Numbered from the stretch's first letter, positions 22,815 to 34,240 are shown. The stretch is DNA of 64,000 bases from Periplaneta americana (GCF_040183065.1 NC_091119.1:62978892-63042891); one strand, 5' to 3'. Notes: a model not told the origin generated them from the sequence alone. Numbers and translations are program-made.

Positions 22815-22997
22815 TGTAGGGCTCTGAGTTCTGCAGTCACAACTGGCCTACGTCTATGTTTATGATAAAACGGAGTGGGCTATGGAAATTCAGCTCTCCT
22901 TGGCAACGGTTTTGTTGTTAATTAATTTGTATCTTTCTGACGAGAAATAAAACTGTTCTTGAGTTTCATTTACTCAGTATATTGTATTCTAGCTACA
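22815..22997 (+). repeat. 3' LTR, 183 bp
   Basis: Matches 16577-16756 apart from about four substitutions and three extra bases near position 30. It ends TTCTAGCTACA and is followed by the TGAT duplication. Confidence 0.95.
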
Positions 22998-23504
22998 TGA
23001 TAAAAGTTGTTGCCTTCAAAGCCCATAAGAGTGATCAATCTGTTATATGTGATCTGGGATGTAACCGGGATAGTGGGTGTGTATCGGAGCTCGAGAATGT
23101 GAATGTTACTCATTCAGGATCCAGAAAAAACGACGATTAGTATAAATTTGATAATAATTGAATTTAATTATATTAAACAGCAATAGTCAAGGACGATGGT
23201 AGTCAAAGCTCAACTGTATTACTGCTAATATTAATATTGCTGCTGCTAGTATTACTGCTGAGTTTATTTATATAAATTTTATCAATTTATTTATAAATTT
23301 ATAAACAGCTTTCCCAGTGATGGGACTGCCTCATTGGACAAAGAATAATAAACATTTTGAGTGAAAATAAAAACAAACCACAAAAGAGAAAGGAGGGAAA
23401 CGAACAAAAGGGAAAATTAAGTACAGGAAAGATAATAGCATGCGTATAACAGACCTAAACACAGTAAACAAACAGATTAGATATTCGAGCAAAATTATCC
23501 CTTT
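22998..23504. other. no feature recognised
   Basis: Intronic AT-rich sequence; short runs of ATT/TTTATAAATTT occur near 23260-23310. Nothing codes. Confidence 0.55.
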
Positions 23505-23903
23505 TTAGGAAACAAAGTACAGATGGTATTTTAAAATGGCAAGTGATCCTCTGATAGCGGCAAGGGAAACATCACGAATGAAGTCGTCGTTCAGCTGGAA
23601 CTTCTTGCAGAAACTGGCAAAGAGGTGAGGTATTGTGCCCCTAGCGCCAACCATTAGCCCAACTACTTCAATGGAGGTGAGGTGATATTTCTCCAAATAG
23701 AATGGAACTGTGGGCTCATAAATTCTGCATTTTTCTGAGTGGACTTCAGCGGGCTGTTGTTCCTGTGCCTCGAACCTGACTGTCGGGTCAATAATGTATG
23801 CTGATGTGGAGCCTGGTGGAATGCCAAGCATGTCAATTCGCCGACAGGATCCCTCTTGAGAGATGCCATGGACTTCTTCGTGCACAGTGAGACCTTTCTT
23901 CCT
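23505..23903 (-). pseudogene. R2-superfamily LINE: endonuclease (RLE) and C-terminus
   Basis: This frame contains RRIDMLGIPPGSTSAY and IIDPTVRFE, which fit the restriction-like endonuclease core of R2-type LINEs (conserved Asp, DPT/E strand). It ends with VVGLMVGARGTIPHLFASF, the C-terminal motif of this group. It is one frame off from the upstream 23904-24540 piece, so a frameshift lies near 23900. The endonuclease would nick target DNA for first-strand synthesis; the copy is inactive. Confidence 0.75.
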
Positions 23904-24540
23904 CTAGGCTTCGGCAATCATGGACCTGATTCTGTGATGTCTAGAGTTCCGCAGTGTCTCGCTGAAAGGACAGGCACCCAAAACGTGGCCAAGAGTTTCA
24001 ATCTCACTGACGCAACGACGACAGTGGTTTCCGTCTCGGGACCTTACTGGTATAGCACGCAGCGGACAAACATTAGCTGTCATTTTAAGAGCTTGTCTCC
24101 ATTCACTGCTAGTGAGGCGATCAGGTTGTCGGATCCATTTAATGGAGGGAGTGAACTCCTTATAGAGGATGACGCCGTTTCCTTTCTGATTTAAAGAGCA
24201 CCAAGATTGAAATGCTCGCTCCCTGAGCTCTTGTCTCAGTTTTTTCACTTGAAGTGAATCAGAAGAGATGTTTTGAAGTCCGAGTTTATTTAAACAAACC
24301 CCAATTTCATTAGACAAGTTGCGACAAGTGTTTACATGGATATTTTGGGATCGTTGTAAGCTCTGACATGCACTGATATGCTGCAAAAAAGCTTCCCAGC
24401 TAAATTTAAATAGTCCCAAATCCTTGTATTTTCTGTCAGCATAAAGCATGTTGTCTGGTGTGTCGGTGGGAAGTTGGAGTATTTCCTTCAATGTGGTTTT
24501 AATGAGAACATCGGCATCAGAAAGAAATTTGGCTGGTATT
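23904..24540 (-). pseudogene. R2-superfamily LINE: RT thumb and CCHC knuckle
   Basis: The ORF begins after a partial lead-in (KFLSDADVLIKTTLKEILQL) and contains DNMLYADRKYKDLGLFKFSW. It then has SEWRQALKMTANVCPLR and the CCHC knuckle CRRC..ETLGHVLGAC followed by SRHHRI, the order found between RT and RLE in R2-type elements. It is broken from the endonuclease part by a frameshift and loses its 5' portion near the hAT boundary at 24553. It is not in rDNA here. Confidence 0.78.
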
Positions 24541-24560
24541 TTATTTTATTTACTGATTAC

Positions 24561-25472
24561 TAGAGCCCAGATATTAGGCAAAATGCCTTTTTTAAACTGA
24601 GTGTATGTATGAAAGATCTATTAGAGATACACACATTTCCAGACATTTGGGGATGATAGGCCCAATTTTTATTTTGCCTTTTTTTTTGGCCTATTTTAAG
24701 GTTAAATGCCATTTTTAGCCTTTCTACGTTGCTATTGTACATTTTCTATATTTTTAATGCATTTAAAATAAACTACACATAAATTATATATAAACAAAAA
24801 ACAAAAAAGAAAGTTTGTACAAATAAAAAATATATGTTCACTTCACACAAATATCTGCTGAGAATCTTATTCTCCAGTTTCCAAGAAGTCGTAAATTTTT
24901 CTCCCCTACAGATTGCATCTTTTATGTCACTTAACAAAGATATTTGAACAGTACAACCCTCAGTGCTCAGGTCACTTCGGGGTTTACCAGCGAAAGAAAG
25001 GGGATGAGGGAAGTATTAAAAGCAAGTCTCCAGGTCCCATTACTGTTGTCGCTTGCACGCACAAGTCACACGAACTTTGAAGTCTAATCCTTCTCACACC
25101 CCTCTTTTTGAGACAATACACAGTCGGTTTTTCCCAATCTCTGAAAGAAAGTAGAGACAGTCCTTCTGAAATAAGTTGTTTTAAGTTTGCTCCAATCACT
25201 TCAGTAGAAATAGAAAGATCTTTTTCCATCATGAAAAACGTTCTCTCTGACAGGAGACTCACTATGACAGTTGACAACTTAAAAAAGCACCTTGTTCTGA
25301 CATGTAACCAAGGAAAGTGGGTACTGTATGGGATAGTTTATTAAGTATTTGTCTATTTTTTGTCTGTTTACATGAATAATAAATGCCTATTTCACTGCCT
25401 ATTTTTACTATTTTTCGTGCCTACATTCCTGCCTATTTTAACCAAAATAAATCCCTAAACATCTGGGCTCTA
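24561..25472 (+). mobile_element. hAT-like element with TIRs and 7-bp duplication
   Basis: The ends TAGAGCCCAGATATTAGG and, inverted at 25472, TAGAGCCCAGATGTTTAGG bound 912 bp. TGATTAC flanks both sides (24554-24560, 25473-25479). It carries a hAT C-terminal dimerisation ORF and an internal deletion of the rest of the transposase. Confidence 0.82.
25108..25344 (+). pseudogene. hAT transposase C-terminal dimerisation domain fragment
   Basis: The segment FKFAPITSVEIERSFSIMKN followed by LSDRRLTMTVDNLKKHLVL is the hATC dimerisation signature (APxTSxExERSFS...LxxxNLxxHL). The upstream zinc finger and catalytic RNase H-like fold are missing. It sits near the 3' end of the 24561-25472 element in the same orientation as expected for its transposase. 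Confidence 0.78.
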
Positions 25473-25597
25473 TGATTACATTTTAAATTCTTTAATGTAA
25501 CCCATAAATCCAAAGTACGAATTTAAATGCACTTTGACTTTAATTTTTATGCAACTGCAGCCAGTTTAGACCAGCTGTGGTCCTCATCATAATTTTA

Positions 25598-25695
25598 TTC
25601 GCATTTGTGTGTGTGTGTGTCTATATATATATATAAATATCTTGCCATGAAATTGTGTTTACTTTCTCTAAGTGGCCCCAGGAAACTTACTTTCT

Positions 25696-25728
<33 letters not shown>

Positions 25729-25730
25729 CA
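25598..25730. repeat. GT and TA microsatellites within a rearranged mariner
   Basis: (GT)n at about 25605-25620, (TA)n at 25621-25636, and a longer (TA)n tract at 25698-25726. The TA tract lies between the two inverted pieces of mariner sequence. Confidence 0.85.
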
Positions 25731-26312
25731 TGGCAAGATTTATTGGAACAGATACAGCAATTGTTGAGCTATTTTTCAACATATTTCTCACTGGAACTGA
25801 GACAATTGTCATACTATGGGATCAACTTTTGTATCCCTCTGTCGTAGAAGTCTGCTGCCTGGGATCGGAACCAGTGTGTGACAGCTGTCTGCACCTCTCT
25901 GTCACTGTGAAAATGCTAAAAAATGGTAATCACTCAACCACATACAGCTAGGCGCACAACAGATCTTCTGCAGTAGTTCCACTGGAAGGTGTTTCAACAT
26001 CTACCCTACAGTCCAGATCTTGCTCCCAGCGATTACCATCTTTCCTTATACCTCAAGAAATGTCTGTATGATCAGTAATTTTCACAGTAACTGAGAGATG
26101 CAGACGGTTGTCACACACTGGTTTCGATCCCAGGTGGCAGACTTCTATGACAAAGGGATACAAAAGTTGATCCCATAGTATAATAAATGTCTCAATTCTG
26201 GTGGGAAATATGTTGAAAAATAACTCAAAAACTGCTGTATGTTTCAATAAATCTTTCCATAAAATTGTGTTTTCTTTCTCTAAACGGCCCCAGGGAAACT
26301 TACTTTCTGGAC
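25640..26312. mobile_element. mariner remnant duplicated head to head
   Basis: On the plus strand, 25985-26312 encodes broken mariner transposase C-terminal sequence (LPYSPDLAPSDYHL near 26005, then degraded text) and a 3' end CTAAACGGCCCCAGG. The segment 25738-25925 is the reverse complement of 26080-26250, and the terminal piece 25648-25699 is a direct copy of 26263-26311. So two partial copies are joined in inverted arrangement. Frames are destroyed. Confidence 0.7.
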
Positions 26313-26605
26313 GCGCCGTGTGTGTGTGAGAGAGTGGGAGGGGAGAGGAGTGAAGGGAGGGGGGGGAGAGAGAGACACTAGTTATTTTTGGAACAAACTG
26401 TCACTATAATATCAATTTAAATGATTTTAGTTAACTTATTATTGTTTCGTTATCTGTCACCCTTCTGTGGAATGAATTAATGATAAGTGAAGCTCCACTG
26501 TAGCAATCAAACAGTAGGAACAATATTACTAGCAGCAACATTTCAATTAGTATATGGAAGATACCGTATTTTTTCGACTATGCCGCGCACTTTTTTTATT
26601 CGAAA

Positions 26606-26745
26606 TATTCATTCATTCATTCATTCATTCATTCATTCATTCATTGTGTTCTGCCCAAGGGCAGGTCTTTCACTGCAAACTCAACATTCTCCAGTCTTCC
26701 CTATTTTCTGCCTTCCTCTTTGTCTCCTCATATGATCCATATAAT
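26606..26745 (-). mobile_element. LINE family A 3' end with (GAAT)n tail
   Basis: The CATT tract at 26607-26645 is followed by GTGTTCTGCCCAAGGGCAGG, identical in arrangement to the 3' ends at 3252 and 34027. Confidence 0.85.
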
Positions 26746-26825
26746 TATCATAATATATATCGAAATATATAATTTAAATTTAATACCCATCTTTGTTCCG
26801 ATAAGCTGTATTGATTTATCAATAT

Positions 26826-26933
26826 TTTTTCATAAAAGACCATCAAAACTTATCTGATTTAATAGCACAATGAAATAAAAATAAAACATTGTGCTTTTAA
26901 ATCAGATAAGTTTTGACGGTCTTTTATGAAAAA
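26826..26933. repeat. foldback repeat, 47-bp arms
   Basis: The arms 26826-26872 and 26887-26933 are near-perfect reverse complements (two or three mismatches) around a 14-bp A/T spacer. It would form a strong hairpin in RNA or single-stranded DNA; it may be a tiny MITE. Confidence 0.88.
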
Positions 26934-28832
26934 CCATTGAATTATATAAGTAAAAAAAAAGGGATGCATGGCTTATTCGAAATGAAGTTGGCACCATTCC
27001 CCAACTTTCCTCCTGTGCAACTCCTAAGGTGGTAGTGCATATCATTATCTTCCTGTGTGGGAATTTCAATTAACATTGTCAAATGGGGTTTTGATTACCA
27101 GTACATGTATCAGAATCAATTCAAGTGTGATAAGTGCATAGTGTGTGAGTCTTATGTTTTTAATTCTGAAAATGAGTACGCTAAAGGTAGTATCATATGC
27201 AAAGCACTTTTGTCGGGCACATATTGTTTGATGTACTTATAAAGAAACTGCTTTAAAACAGGCCTATTTAGTTTAGTTTGTTATTGTGTTAACTCTTAAC
27301 ATCAGTTCACCAAAACTGTTAATTTTAAAGTACTTTAAAAGAATATTTAGGTATTTTAAGTCTTTTAAGAGGCCAATATTAAAATATACATTATAATACA
27401 TCTATAAAATATGACATAGTGCAAAATAAAGGTAGTTAATTTACCGACGTGTGTTATTAATGTTGCAGGATATTGTGTAAACAGCCGATTAAGGAAGGCA
27501 ACCAACATGCATACACTGTGTTCACATAAGATGGATTTGAAATGCGTCCTTTTCCAGGATAAAATGTATTGTTAACTGATCTGTATTTGTGTTTAATTTG
27601 TCGTGAATACATTTGTTGAAATGTTTTATTTTTGTAATTTGTATTATTTAATTTATTTTTTGGCCTTTCAAAAGTGGGGTGCACAATTTATTCGAACTGG
27701 TGCACAATTTATTCGAAGTGGGGTATTCGCAGTGAGGGAAGTGAAACTGTATGCGATGGTAAGGAATACCGCCACTGGTTTCTATGGTCAGAAAACATAC
27801 CGTTAGTGAAAAATGACATAGGCCTACTATCACTGAAAAAATGTAATTCGTAAAAAATTGTTTATACATTTTTTCACAGCAAAGAGTACTATCTGTTTGT
27901 TTCTTAGATCTAAATCATAGCCTTCTGGAACTGTATTCAACGCGTAATTAGACACATTTATTTGATAAGTCAACCCCTGAAATGCTTAACAACTGTAGCA
28001 TTTCAAGTATAGAAGACTGTTATCTGTATCTTGTGGTGGCCATTGTTGCCAATGTAGTGACTATGTCATCAGATCTTATTCTTTTAAAATATTTGTCAGT
28101 GACAAATATCATTAATTATCTATTATTTAAATAGGGTTACATAAGTACTATTTTAAGTATTCACACTTTGAAGCTTTAATATTATTTTAAATGATAAGTC
28201 TCAATGGACATTGCGAAATAATCTGGTAAATAAATGAAGTAATTTGAAATGATTTTATTAAGAAATTTAATGTATTGCGTAAGCTTCAAAGACTCGTGTT
28301 ACTGACTAAATGAAACAATTTATCGCATATATCATGTACATGTATGTCGTAAAGGGAGCGGAGAGGGGAGGGTAGGTCTATGCCTTTCTAAATCGAGGTA
28401 TGCCAGGGAAAAATCTTGGGGTAGCATACCGCCTCTGGTTTCTTCAGACTTCCTTCACTGGGTATTCGAGAAAATAAGGTATATATCTAAAAGTGAATGA
28501 AGCTTAGGTCAGTCCTTGAAAACCAAAGGCAAGCAAAAACCACAAGAATTATGAAGCGCATAGTCTGGAACATTCTTATATCGAATTTAGTACTTAAAAG
28601 GTCAATAGTTCTCCATGTAGTGCTGGCTAAATAGGCACAGTTTAATTTCAACCATCTCAGGCTAAATAAACTGGTCACTGGCTCCTGAGGTTATCAATGT
28701 AATAATCTAGTCAATCTGTGTACGTTAATACTTGCCTCTCAGTTGTTTATGTATAATGAGGCAAAACCACAGGCCTAAGTACCTACGGAATGCACCTTCC
28801 ATCAGAAGAGGAATAAAGCAGTTGGCACCATA

Positions 28833-29172
28833 CAATAGAACCTCGATTATCCGTCATAATGAAGGGGATGGGATGAACTTAATCGAAAAACACGAATAAT
28901 ACGTTCTGTTTGTTCTTATCTTATTTTTATGCTCTTTTAAAGAAGTTTGTAATGTTTTCTGAAATTTCATTCCAGCAATTTTCTTCTTTCATCTCCATTC
29001 TAACTTCTCCAAAGTAAAACAATGCCTGGAAATGAAGTGTTATTTTTGCACCAAAAACCTGAGGAGGATTTCTGCTTATTCAAGTGCAGCTTGCAGTGGA
29101 ACATGCAATTAAGGCACCATCGGATAATCCAATGATCGGTTAATCGTGAGACGGACAATCAAGGTTCTACTG
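28833..29172. mobile_element. pogo-like MITE, 340 bp
   Basis: CAATAGAACCTCGATTATCC and the inverse at 29150-29172 (CAGTAGAACCTTGATTGTCC) are flanked by TA at 28831-28832 and 29173-29174. There is no ORF. It is related in its CAGTxGAACCT start to the 7641-8439 element. Confidence 0.78.
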
Positions 29173-29257
29173 TATTACTTATTAAAGATAGCTTTCTTCA
29201 AAAAATAATAATAAAAGCAAAATTATTTTTCAAATGTCACCATGATAATTATTGGGA

Positions 29258-30110
29258 AGACCTCGAGTAGAGAAGATTCATAATTCTACTAGACCTGGGT
29301 CATCAGTATGTAACTGTACCTCTGACATACTATTATTTCTTCTTCCATCCCTTATGCTGTCAAGTGACGGGGTAACCTCGGTCTATCCATCTCTGCCACT
29401 CCTGTCTATTACTATTCAATCTCTCCATTTCTCACACTGTCTTCCCAAGTTTCTGTCCAATTCTCTCAATTCTATCCTCTCATGTTATACGTGGTCTTCC
29501 TCTTCCATATCTTCCTTCCACTCGCATTTCAAAAACCTGTTTTGCTTTCCTTTCTTCTCCCATTCTTTTAACATGGCCATACCACTTCAACTGGCATCTG
29601 ATTCCATCTCTTCTGGTTTTTCCTACTACTCTCCTTACAAATTTCATTTCCCTAGCAGTGATCTTACTCATGTGTTTGTCTTGTAATGCAAGGCTCTCCA
29701 TACCATACAATGTAATCGGGGCCTTATAGAGTTGTAAATCTGAATTTTTGTTTTGTTGCTGATCTCTGACTTTCCTATGATAGTATTATTCATTTGGTAG
29801 TAGGCTGAAACTGCTTTCTTAATTCTATTTAACATCTCTTGTTCAATTTTCCAATCACACTTATAATAGTACCGAGATATTCAAAAGTTTCTACTTTCTC
29901 TAGAGGCATTCCATCACCAACCATATTCAATTCTTCTTCCTTTCTATCCCGCTTTGATATCCACATTACTTTACTTTTACCTATGTTCACTACCATTCCT
30001 TTCCTCTTCATTCCAATATTGCATACTGAAGTCTCTCTGGTGTATCCACTATTAACATGATGTCATCTGCATATAACAGTGGACATACTATTACAAAGTG
30101 CAAAAATTTT
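29258..30110 (-). pseudogene. LINE family C, 5'-truncated RT C-terminal half
   Basis: On the minus strand the sequence opens near 30070 with a YADDIMLIV catalytic motif, then VNIGKSKVMWISKRDR and VETFEYLGTIIS, and later QLKWYGHVKRMGEERKAKQV and GRYGRGRPRIT. This is the order of the palm, thumb and C-terminal region of a non-LTR RT. Several frameshifts and stops separate the blocks. It lies in the CNOT10 last intron in the sense direction of that gene. Confidence 0.78.
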
Positions 30111-30310
30111 AAAACATGTGTCAAAACCAATTAAGAATAGCAAATGACTTCGCTGTTAAGTGTTTGACCAACCATACAAGTAGTGCTGTATAAAACATGA
30201 TCGTTTGGTTGCCTATGACACTTTCAATAAGTACTGCAGATATTTTGACTATGGCTGTACAATACAGTTCACACTAATTTCAATGAATACTGCACAAATA
30301 TGTGTACAGA

Positions 30311-31164
30311 TAGGGTGACCAGACATTCTCTTTTTCCCGGACATGCCCTCCTTTTTAATCAAGAAATGTCCTCCTCTTCGTAACTTGTATTTTGAAATTA
30401 TCTGATTTGACGCCTTTTCAAGTAACTTGCCTATAGGTGGCAGCAGCTTCACGGAATATATTCTTTGCCAACGATCATCATAACTCTCTTTGCTCCTCTT
30501 TGTTATGGTCATTACTCAGAGGTAGCTAGTAAATCGAGAGACTGAAGTGCGAATGTAAATCTAAATAGATATTATAGTTTCCTTGACTTTCATATGTAGC
30601 TAACTCTAAAATCGTTATTATTAAGTTTTTTCATAATTATTTTGTAATAAAATAGATACTGACATCATTTAAAGTATAATTTAGGCGTACACTGTTCTTA
30701 GGAAAATATTTAGGGCTAAGAGGGATGAAGTTACAGGAGAATGGAGAAAGTTACCCAACACAGAACTGCACGCATTGTATTCTTCACCTGACATAATTAG
30801 GAACATTAAATCCAGACATTTGAGATTGGCAGGAGATGTAGCATGTATGAGTGAATCCAGAAATGCATATAGTGTGTTAGTAGGGAGGCTGGAGGAAAGA
30901 AGACCTTTGGGGAGGCTGAGAATGGATTTGAGGGAGGTGGGATATGATGGTAGGGACTGGATTAATCTTGCACAGTATAGGGACCGATGGCGGGCATATG
31001 TGAGAGCGGCAATGAATCTGCAGGTTCCTTAAAAGCCAGTTGTAAGTAAGTATAGACCTAAGCTAAATCTAAGCACATATTTTCTGTCCTCTTTTTTTCG
31101 AACAATGTTCTCCTTTTCGAAGCTTTGTGTCCTCTTTTTTATTGATGTGAATCTGGTCACCCTA
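30311..31164. mobile_element. TIR element (TAGGGTGACCAGA ends) split by a LINE
   Basis: TAGGGTGACCAGACATTC at 30311 is mirrored at 31147-31164. Both ends are followed inward by CCTCCTTTTT/CTCTTTTTT-type sequence. A family B LINE fragment (30694-31049) sits inside. No clean target duplication was found, so the superfamily is left open. Confidence 0.65.
30694..31049 (+). mobile_element. LINE family B 3' end, 5'-truncated
   Basis: It encodes [20 protein letters not shown], and further on GYDGRDWINLAQYRDRWRAY, which match the family B ORF at 53000-54259. It ends CCTTAAAAGCCAGTTGTAAGTAAGTA, the family 3' terminus with GTAA tail. There is a short internal deletion relative to the longer copy. Confidence 0.85.
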
Positions 31165-31267
31165 TGTCTTATATTAATGATGCCAATTCAAGCACACACA
31201 GGTTAGGGTCCACTGCAAGTACTTGGGAGTGACAATCATGCTAGGCCTACTTGTAGTTATATTCTCC

Positions 31268-31400
31268 CCTGTCACCATGGTAGTTCAATGCTAGCACATT
31301 GGGCTTAAAAGCCGGGGCGCCCAGGTTCAAATCTTGGTCCACCTTTATGCTCCTCAGCACTAACTACATCTATGATAAAATAAGGGCACTGCCAATGGAC
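31268..31400 (+). repeat. tRNA-derived SINE, degraded
   Basis: The A box-like TGGTAGTTCAATGCTAGCAC and B box-like GGTTCAAATCTT have tRNA spacing. Target duplications were not identified. Confidence 0.5.
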
Positions 31401-31769
31401 AAAAAAATATTCAAAATATTCTCCTCCAAGTAAGAACATAGGTAACATAAGTACAATACATGTAGCTTAAGACTGTGCATGAAAGCAAGTATAGTAGGCA
31501 AGTATAAAAGACTTCAAAAGAGAGAAAAAGAATGTACTGCAGATTGAATAGAATCGTGTGCTTTTGTCATGTTATCACGAAAGTGATGCTAGTGTGTGGC
31601 ATAAAAATGCATGCACTAGAGCACTATATATACACATGCACTCACGCACAAAAAACACACACACACTCCTATTCTCTTTCCATAGTCTCGCCTCTTTCTC
31701 TACTTTAAGAAAGGGGGAAAAAAAAAATAATGTGCAACAGTCTTAAAATATAATTATGTATTTTGTCAC
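31401..31769. other. no feature recognised
   Basis: Contains a short CA-rich stretch (about 31645-31668) and a polyA run near 31719. No gene is supported. Confidence 0.5.
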
Positions 31770-32760
31770 ATTATCATGGAAGTGTCAGAGGAAGAACAAT
31801 TTTTTGTATACATCTCAAGTCATATAGATACTATGTTCAATAAGGGAGCATATTCAGATATACAACACATACAAAAAACAATAGGAAATTGTGTGCTACA
31901 ACCAGGACAAAAATTCAGATGTGAACTTCCTAACAAACCACTACCCTCTAAAAATATCATATTATGGTTATTAATAGATTCAATGAAACAAGTTGTGTAA
32001 ATGACAGACAAAGACAAAGACGACAAAGCACCATGTTCTGGAGGAAAAGCTTTATGAAATTGGTGTGGAATGAGAGCATAGCCCATGCAAGTAACTGAGA
32101 CATTTCGAACAGCAGACAGGGATTTGTGAACTGTCTGCAGGAGTGGTAACAGAATTATTGAAGCTAATAGGCTACGATATAAAATTCCATCATGCTGTGA
32201 AATAGAGCATGCTTAACTTTTCTCACTGGATGTTAGAAAAAAATAATGAAGAACTTGATGCCCTGTATGATTAAGGGATTGGTGTACATCAGTGGCTATA
32301 GAATTACTGGACAGTTTTTCTATGAACAAACAATAAACAGTGTCAGGTACATCAGTCAATTTTGGAACCTGTTTGATGTGACGAGTACACGTATGTGGAA
32401 AGTGTCTCGATGTATTCCAACAAGACAACGCAACAGCCCATATTGCATATGAATCCAAGACCAAAGTGCGTCGAATAATTGGAGACAGAACTATAAACAG
32501 AAATTTATGGCCCACCAGATCCCCAGATCTCACATCTTATGATTTTTATCCTTGGGAATGTTAAAAAATAAAGTTAATGATGAAATTAACCCCATACAAT
32601 TGGCTAGATGAACTGAAAGAAAATTAGGTCCATTACAGTAGAAGAACTAGTGTGCATGAATGACATTTTCTTGAGAAGGTGCGTATGAGAAAATGGATAT
32701 CACATACAACATCTGCTATTTGCAGGTTGAGTGTCAAATGATGGCATTTCATGTATACCT
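31770..32760 (+). pseudogene. mariner-like transposase remnant
   Basis: Conceptual reading across frames gives FQQDNATAHIAYESKTK near 32412 and RNLWPTRSPDLTSYDFYPW near 32500. These correspond to the second catalytic Asp block and the WPPRSPDLTPCDFFLWG motif that contains the third. Upstream sequence is decayed, with many stops. It resembles the mariner branch that carries DUF4817 N-termini, such as the ORF at 6508. No TIRs were recognised. Confidence 0.7.
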
Positions 32761-34026
32761 AAAAATCAAGTTTTAACCAGTTAAGTCAGTGATCGTCAAC
32801 TCGACTGAAAATGGGCAAGTGCGCTCGGCACTCCTTCCGTGCGGGGCAAGCGTGCATTACTTCGTGCTCGGCATTATACAACCCTATCTCCCATTCAGTA
32901 GCGGCTTTTGGCAGAAGCTAGCTGCAATGTTGAATACTGGGTGTTCATTTCAAAGTGTGTCATGACGTCACTGTTGTTGGGTCACCGATTTGAAGCGAGT
33001 TTCAGCTGATATGTTAGAGAAGTTGCCTATTATTTAAGGCGTTCTTCAATCTGAACTTGAGAACGTGTACGGTATAACTTGAACGTCGTAGCAACAGATG
33101 GCGGTCTGTACGGTCTGTGTGCTACCATAACCTCTTTCGAACTGTGTTTTGCGCCGGCAAGTCATACGCAGGGTATTTGTTATCATCGGTTGCGTACGGT
33201 AACATTCCACAACACAAATCAAATGCTCCATGTCCATGTTGACCGTCGAAGTTAATGTCAACAAATACGTAAGTAATCGTCTTAACCCTCTCACCATATC
33301 CCGACAGTACGTATTTCCAAACAGTTCACATTCCTGCCACTACCGGCGTTATCGTACGTATCGGTACGTACTCTTCAGAATGAACGCCGTACTTGCTAGC
33401 CATCTTCTCTGCCTCTTAGGTTATACACCTGAGCTGCGGAAGTGTAGGAAGATTGAATTCTCTAGGCTCATCAACTAGCCACATGATGGCATACAGCGAG
33501 CCAAGACACATTTTGAACTGAACACCCAGTAGAAGTAGTAGGCTATGTCTCAACAGTCGTCAGGAATTTCATTCACAGTTTCAAGAGTTAAACGTATGAT
33601 GTCAGATTTCAAGATTTTCATAGCCTACGTTGGGAAAAATCGTTCTTTTTCTGGAATTTTTCCAGAAAAATCGTTCTTTTTCTGGAACTTTTCCAAGAGT
33701 TTCGTTTCCAAGAAAGTACTAGTTTCAAAGAACAGTTCAGAAATAACAGCAAGCATCTGACATAACGTAATAATCACCAAAATTTTATATTGTTTCGGAA
33801 CTAGTTCCGTTTTCAAAAATCTTAGACCATAATGCAATTTGAACCACGACAGCTATTACAGTCAGGTGTAACAGTAATTTATACAAACCATAAAACATAG
33901 CAATAATTTGATCACTTTTCCTGTTAAATAAGGGATATTACTACTACGTGATATTAGTCTCTATTAAAGCTTTTTAATTTATTTGTAATAAACATTGAGA
34001 TTAGTTTGGCTACATTTCCACTGTTG

Positions 34027-34240
34027 TTACCGTAGTCATTCATTCATAGTGTTCTGCCCAAGGGCAGGTATTTCACTGCAAATCCAGCATTCTCCAGTTT
34101 TTCTATTTTCTGCCTTCCTCTTAGTCTCCACATATGATCCGTATAATATCCCTTAATGTCGTCTATCATCTGATATCTTCTTCTGCCCCAAACTCTTCTC
34201 CCGTTCACCATTCCTTAAAATGTATCCTTCAGAAGGCAGA
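34027..34240 (-). mobile_element. LINE family A 3' end inside the hAT element
   Basis: Begins with CATTCATTCATAGTGTTCTG and continues to the family's C-terminal coding sequence. A family member at 3252 shares the whole stretch. Confidence 0.85.

Larger units (their letters stand above)
16577..22997 (+). mobile_element. Gypsy (CsRn1-like) LTR retrotransposon, 6.4 kb, interrupted
   Basis: Two LTRs, a 4-bp duplication TGAT (16573-16576 and 22998-23001), a tRNA-Trp-type primer site, gag, protease, RT, RNase H and integrase are all recognisable in order. Without the nested Transib-like element the unit is about 4.3 kb. The LTRs differ by about four substitutions and a 3-bp indel over 180 bp, so the copy is moderately young. 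It is disabled by the insertion, at least one frameshift and two in-frame stops. It sits antisense to CNOT10 in the last intron. Confidence 0.93.
26564..28479. mobile_element. candidate pogo/jerky-type element with TA flanks
   Basis: CCGTATTTTTTCGACTATGCC at 26564 and the inverse at 28459-28479 (reading CCTTATTTTCTCGAATACCC) are flanked by TA on both sides. The termini are only about 75% matched, so this is an old copy. It contains a LINE family A tail and a hairpin repeat. No transposase was recognised; the 27057-27242 frame is unassigned. Confidence 0.5.

Noticed and set aside
23856-24194. plus-strand ORF of 112 residues
   Set aside because: Antisense to the R2-superfamily LINE frames, which carry the recognisable motifs.
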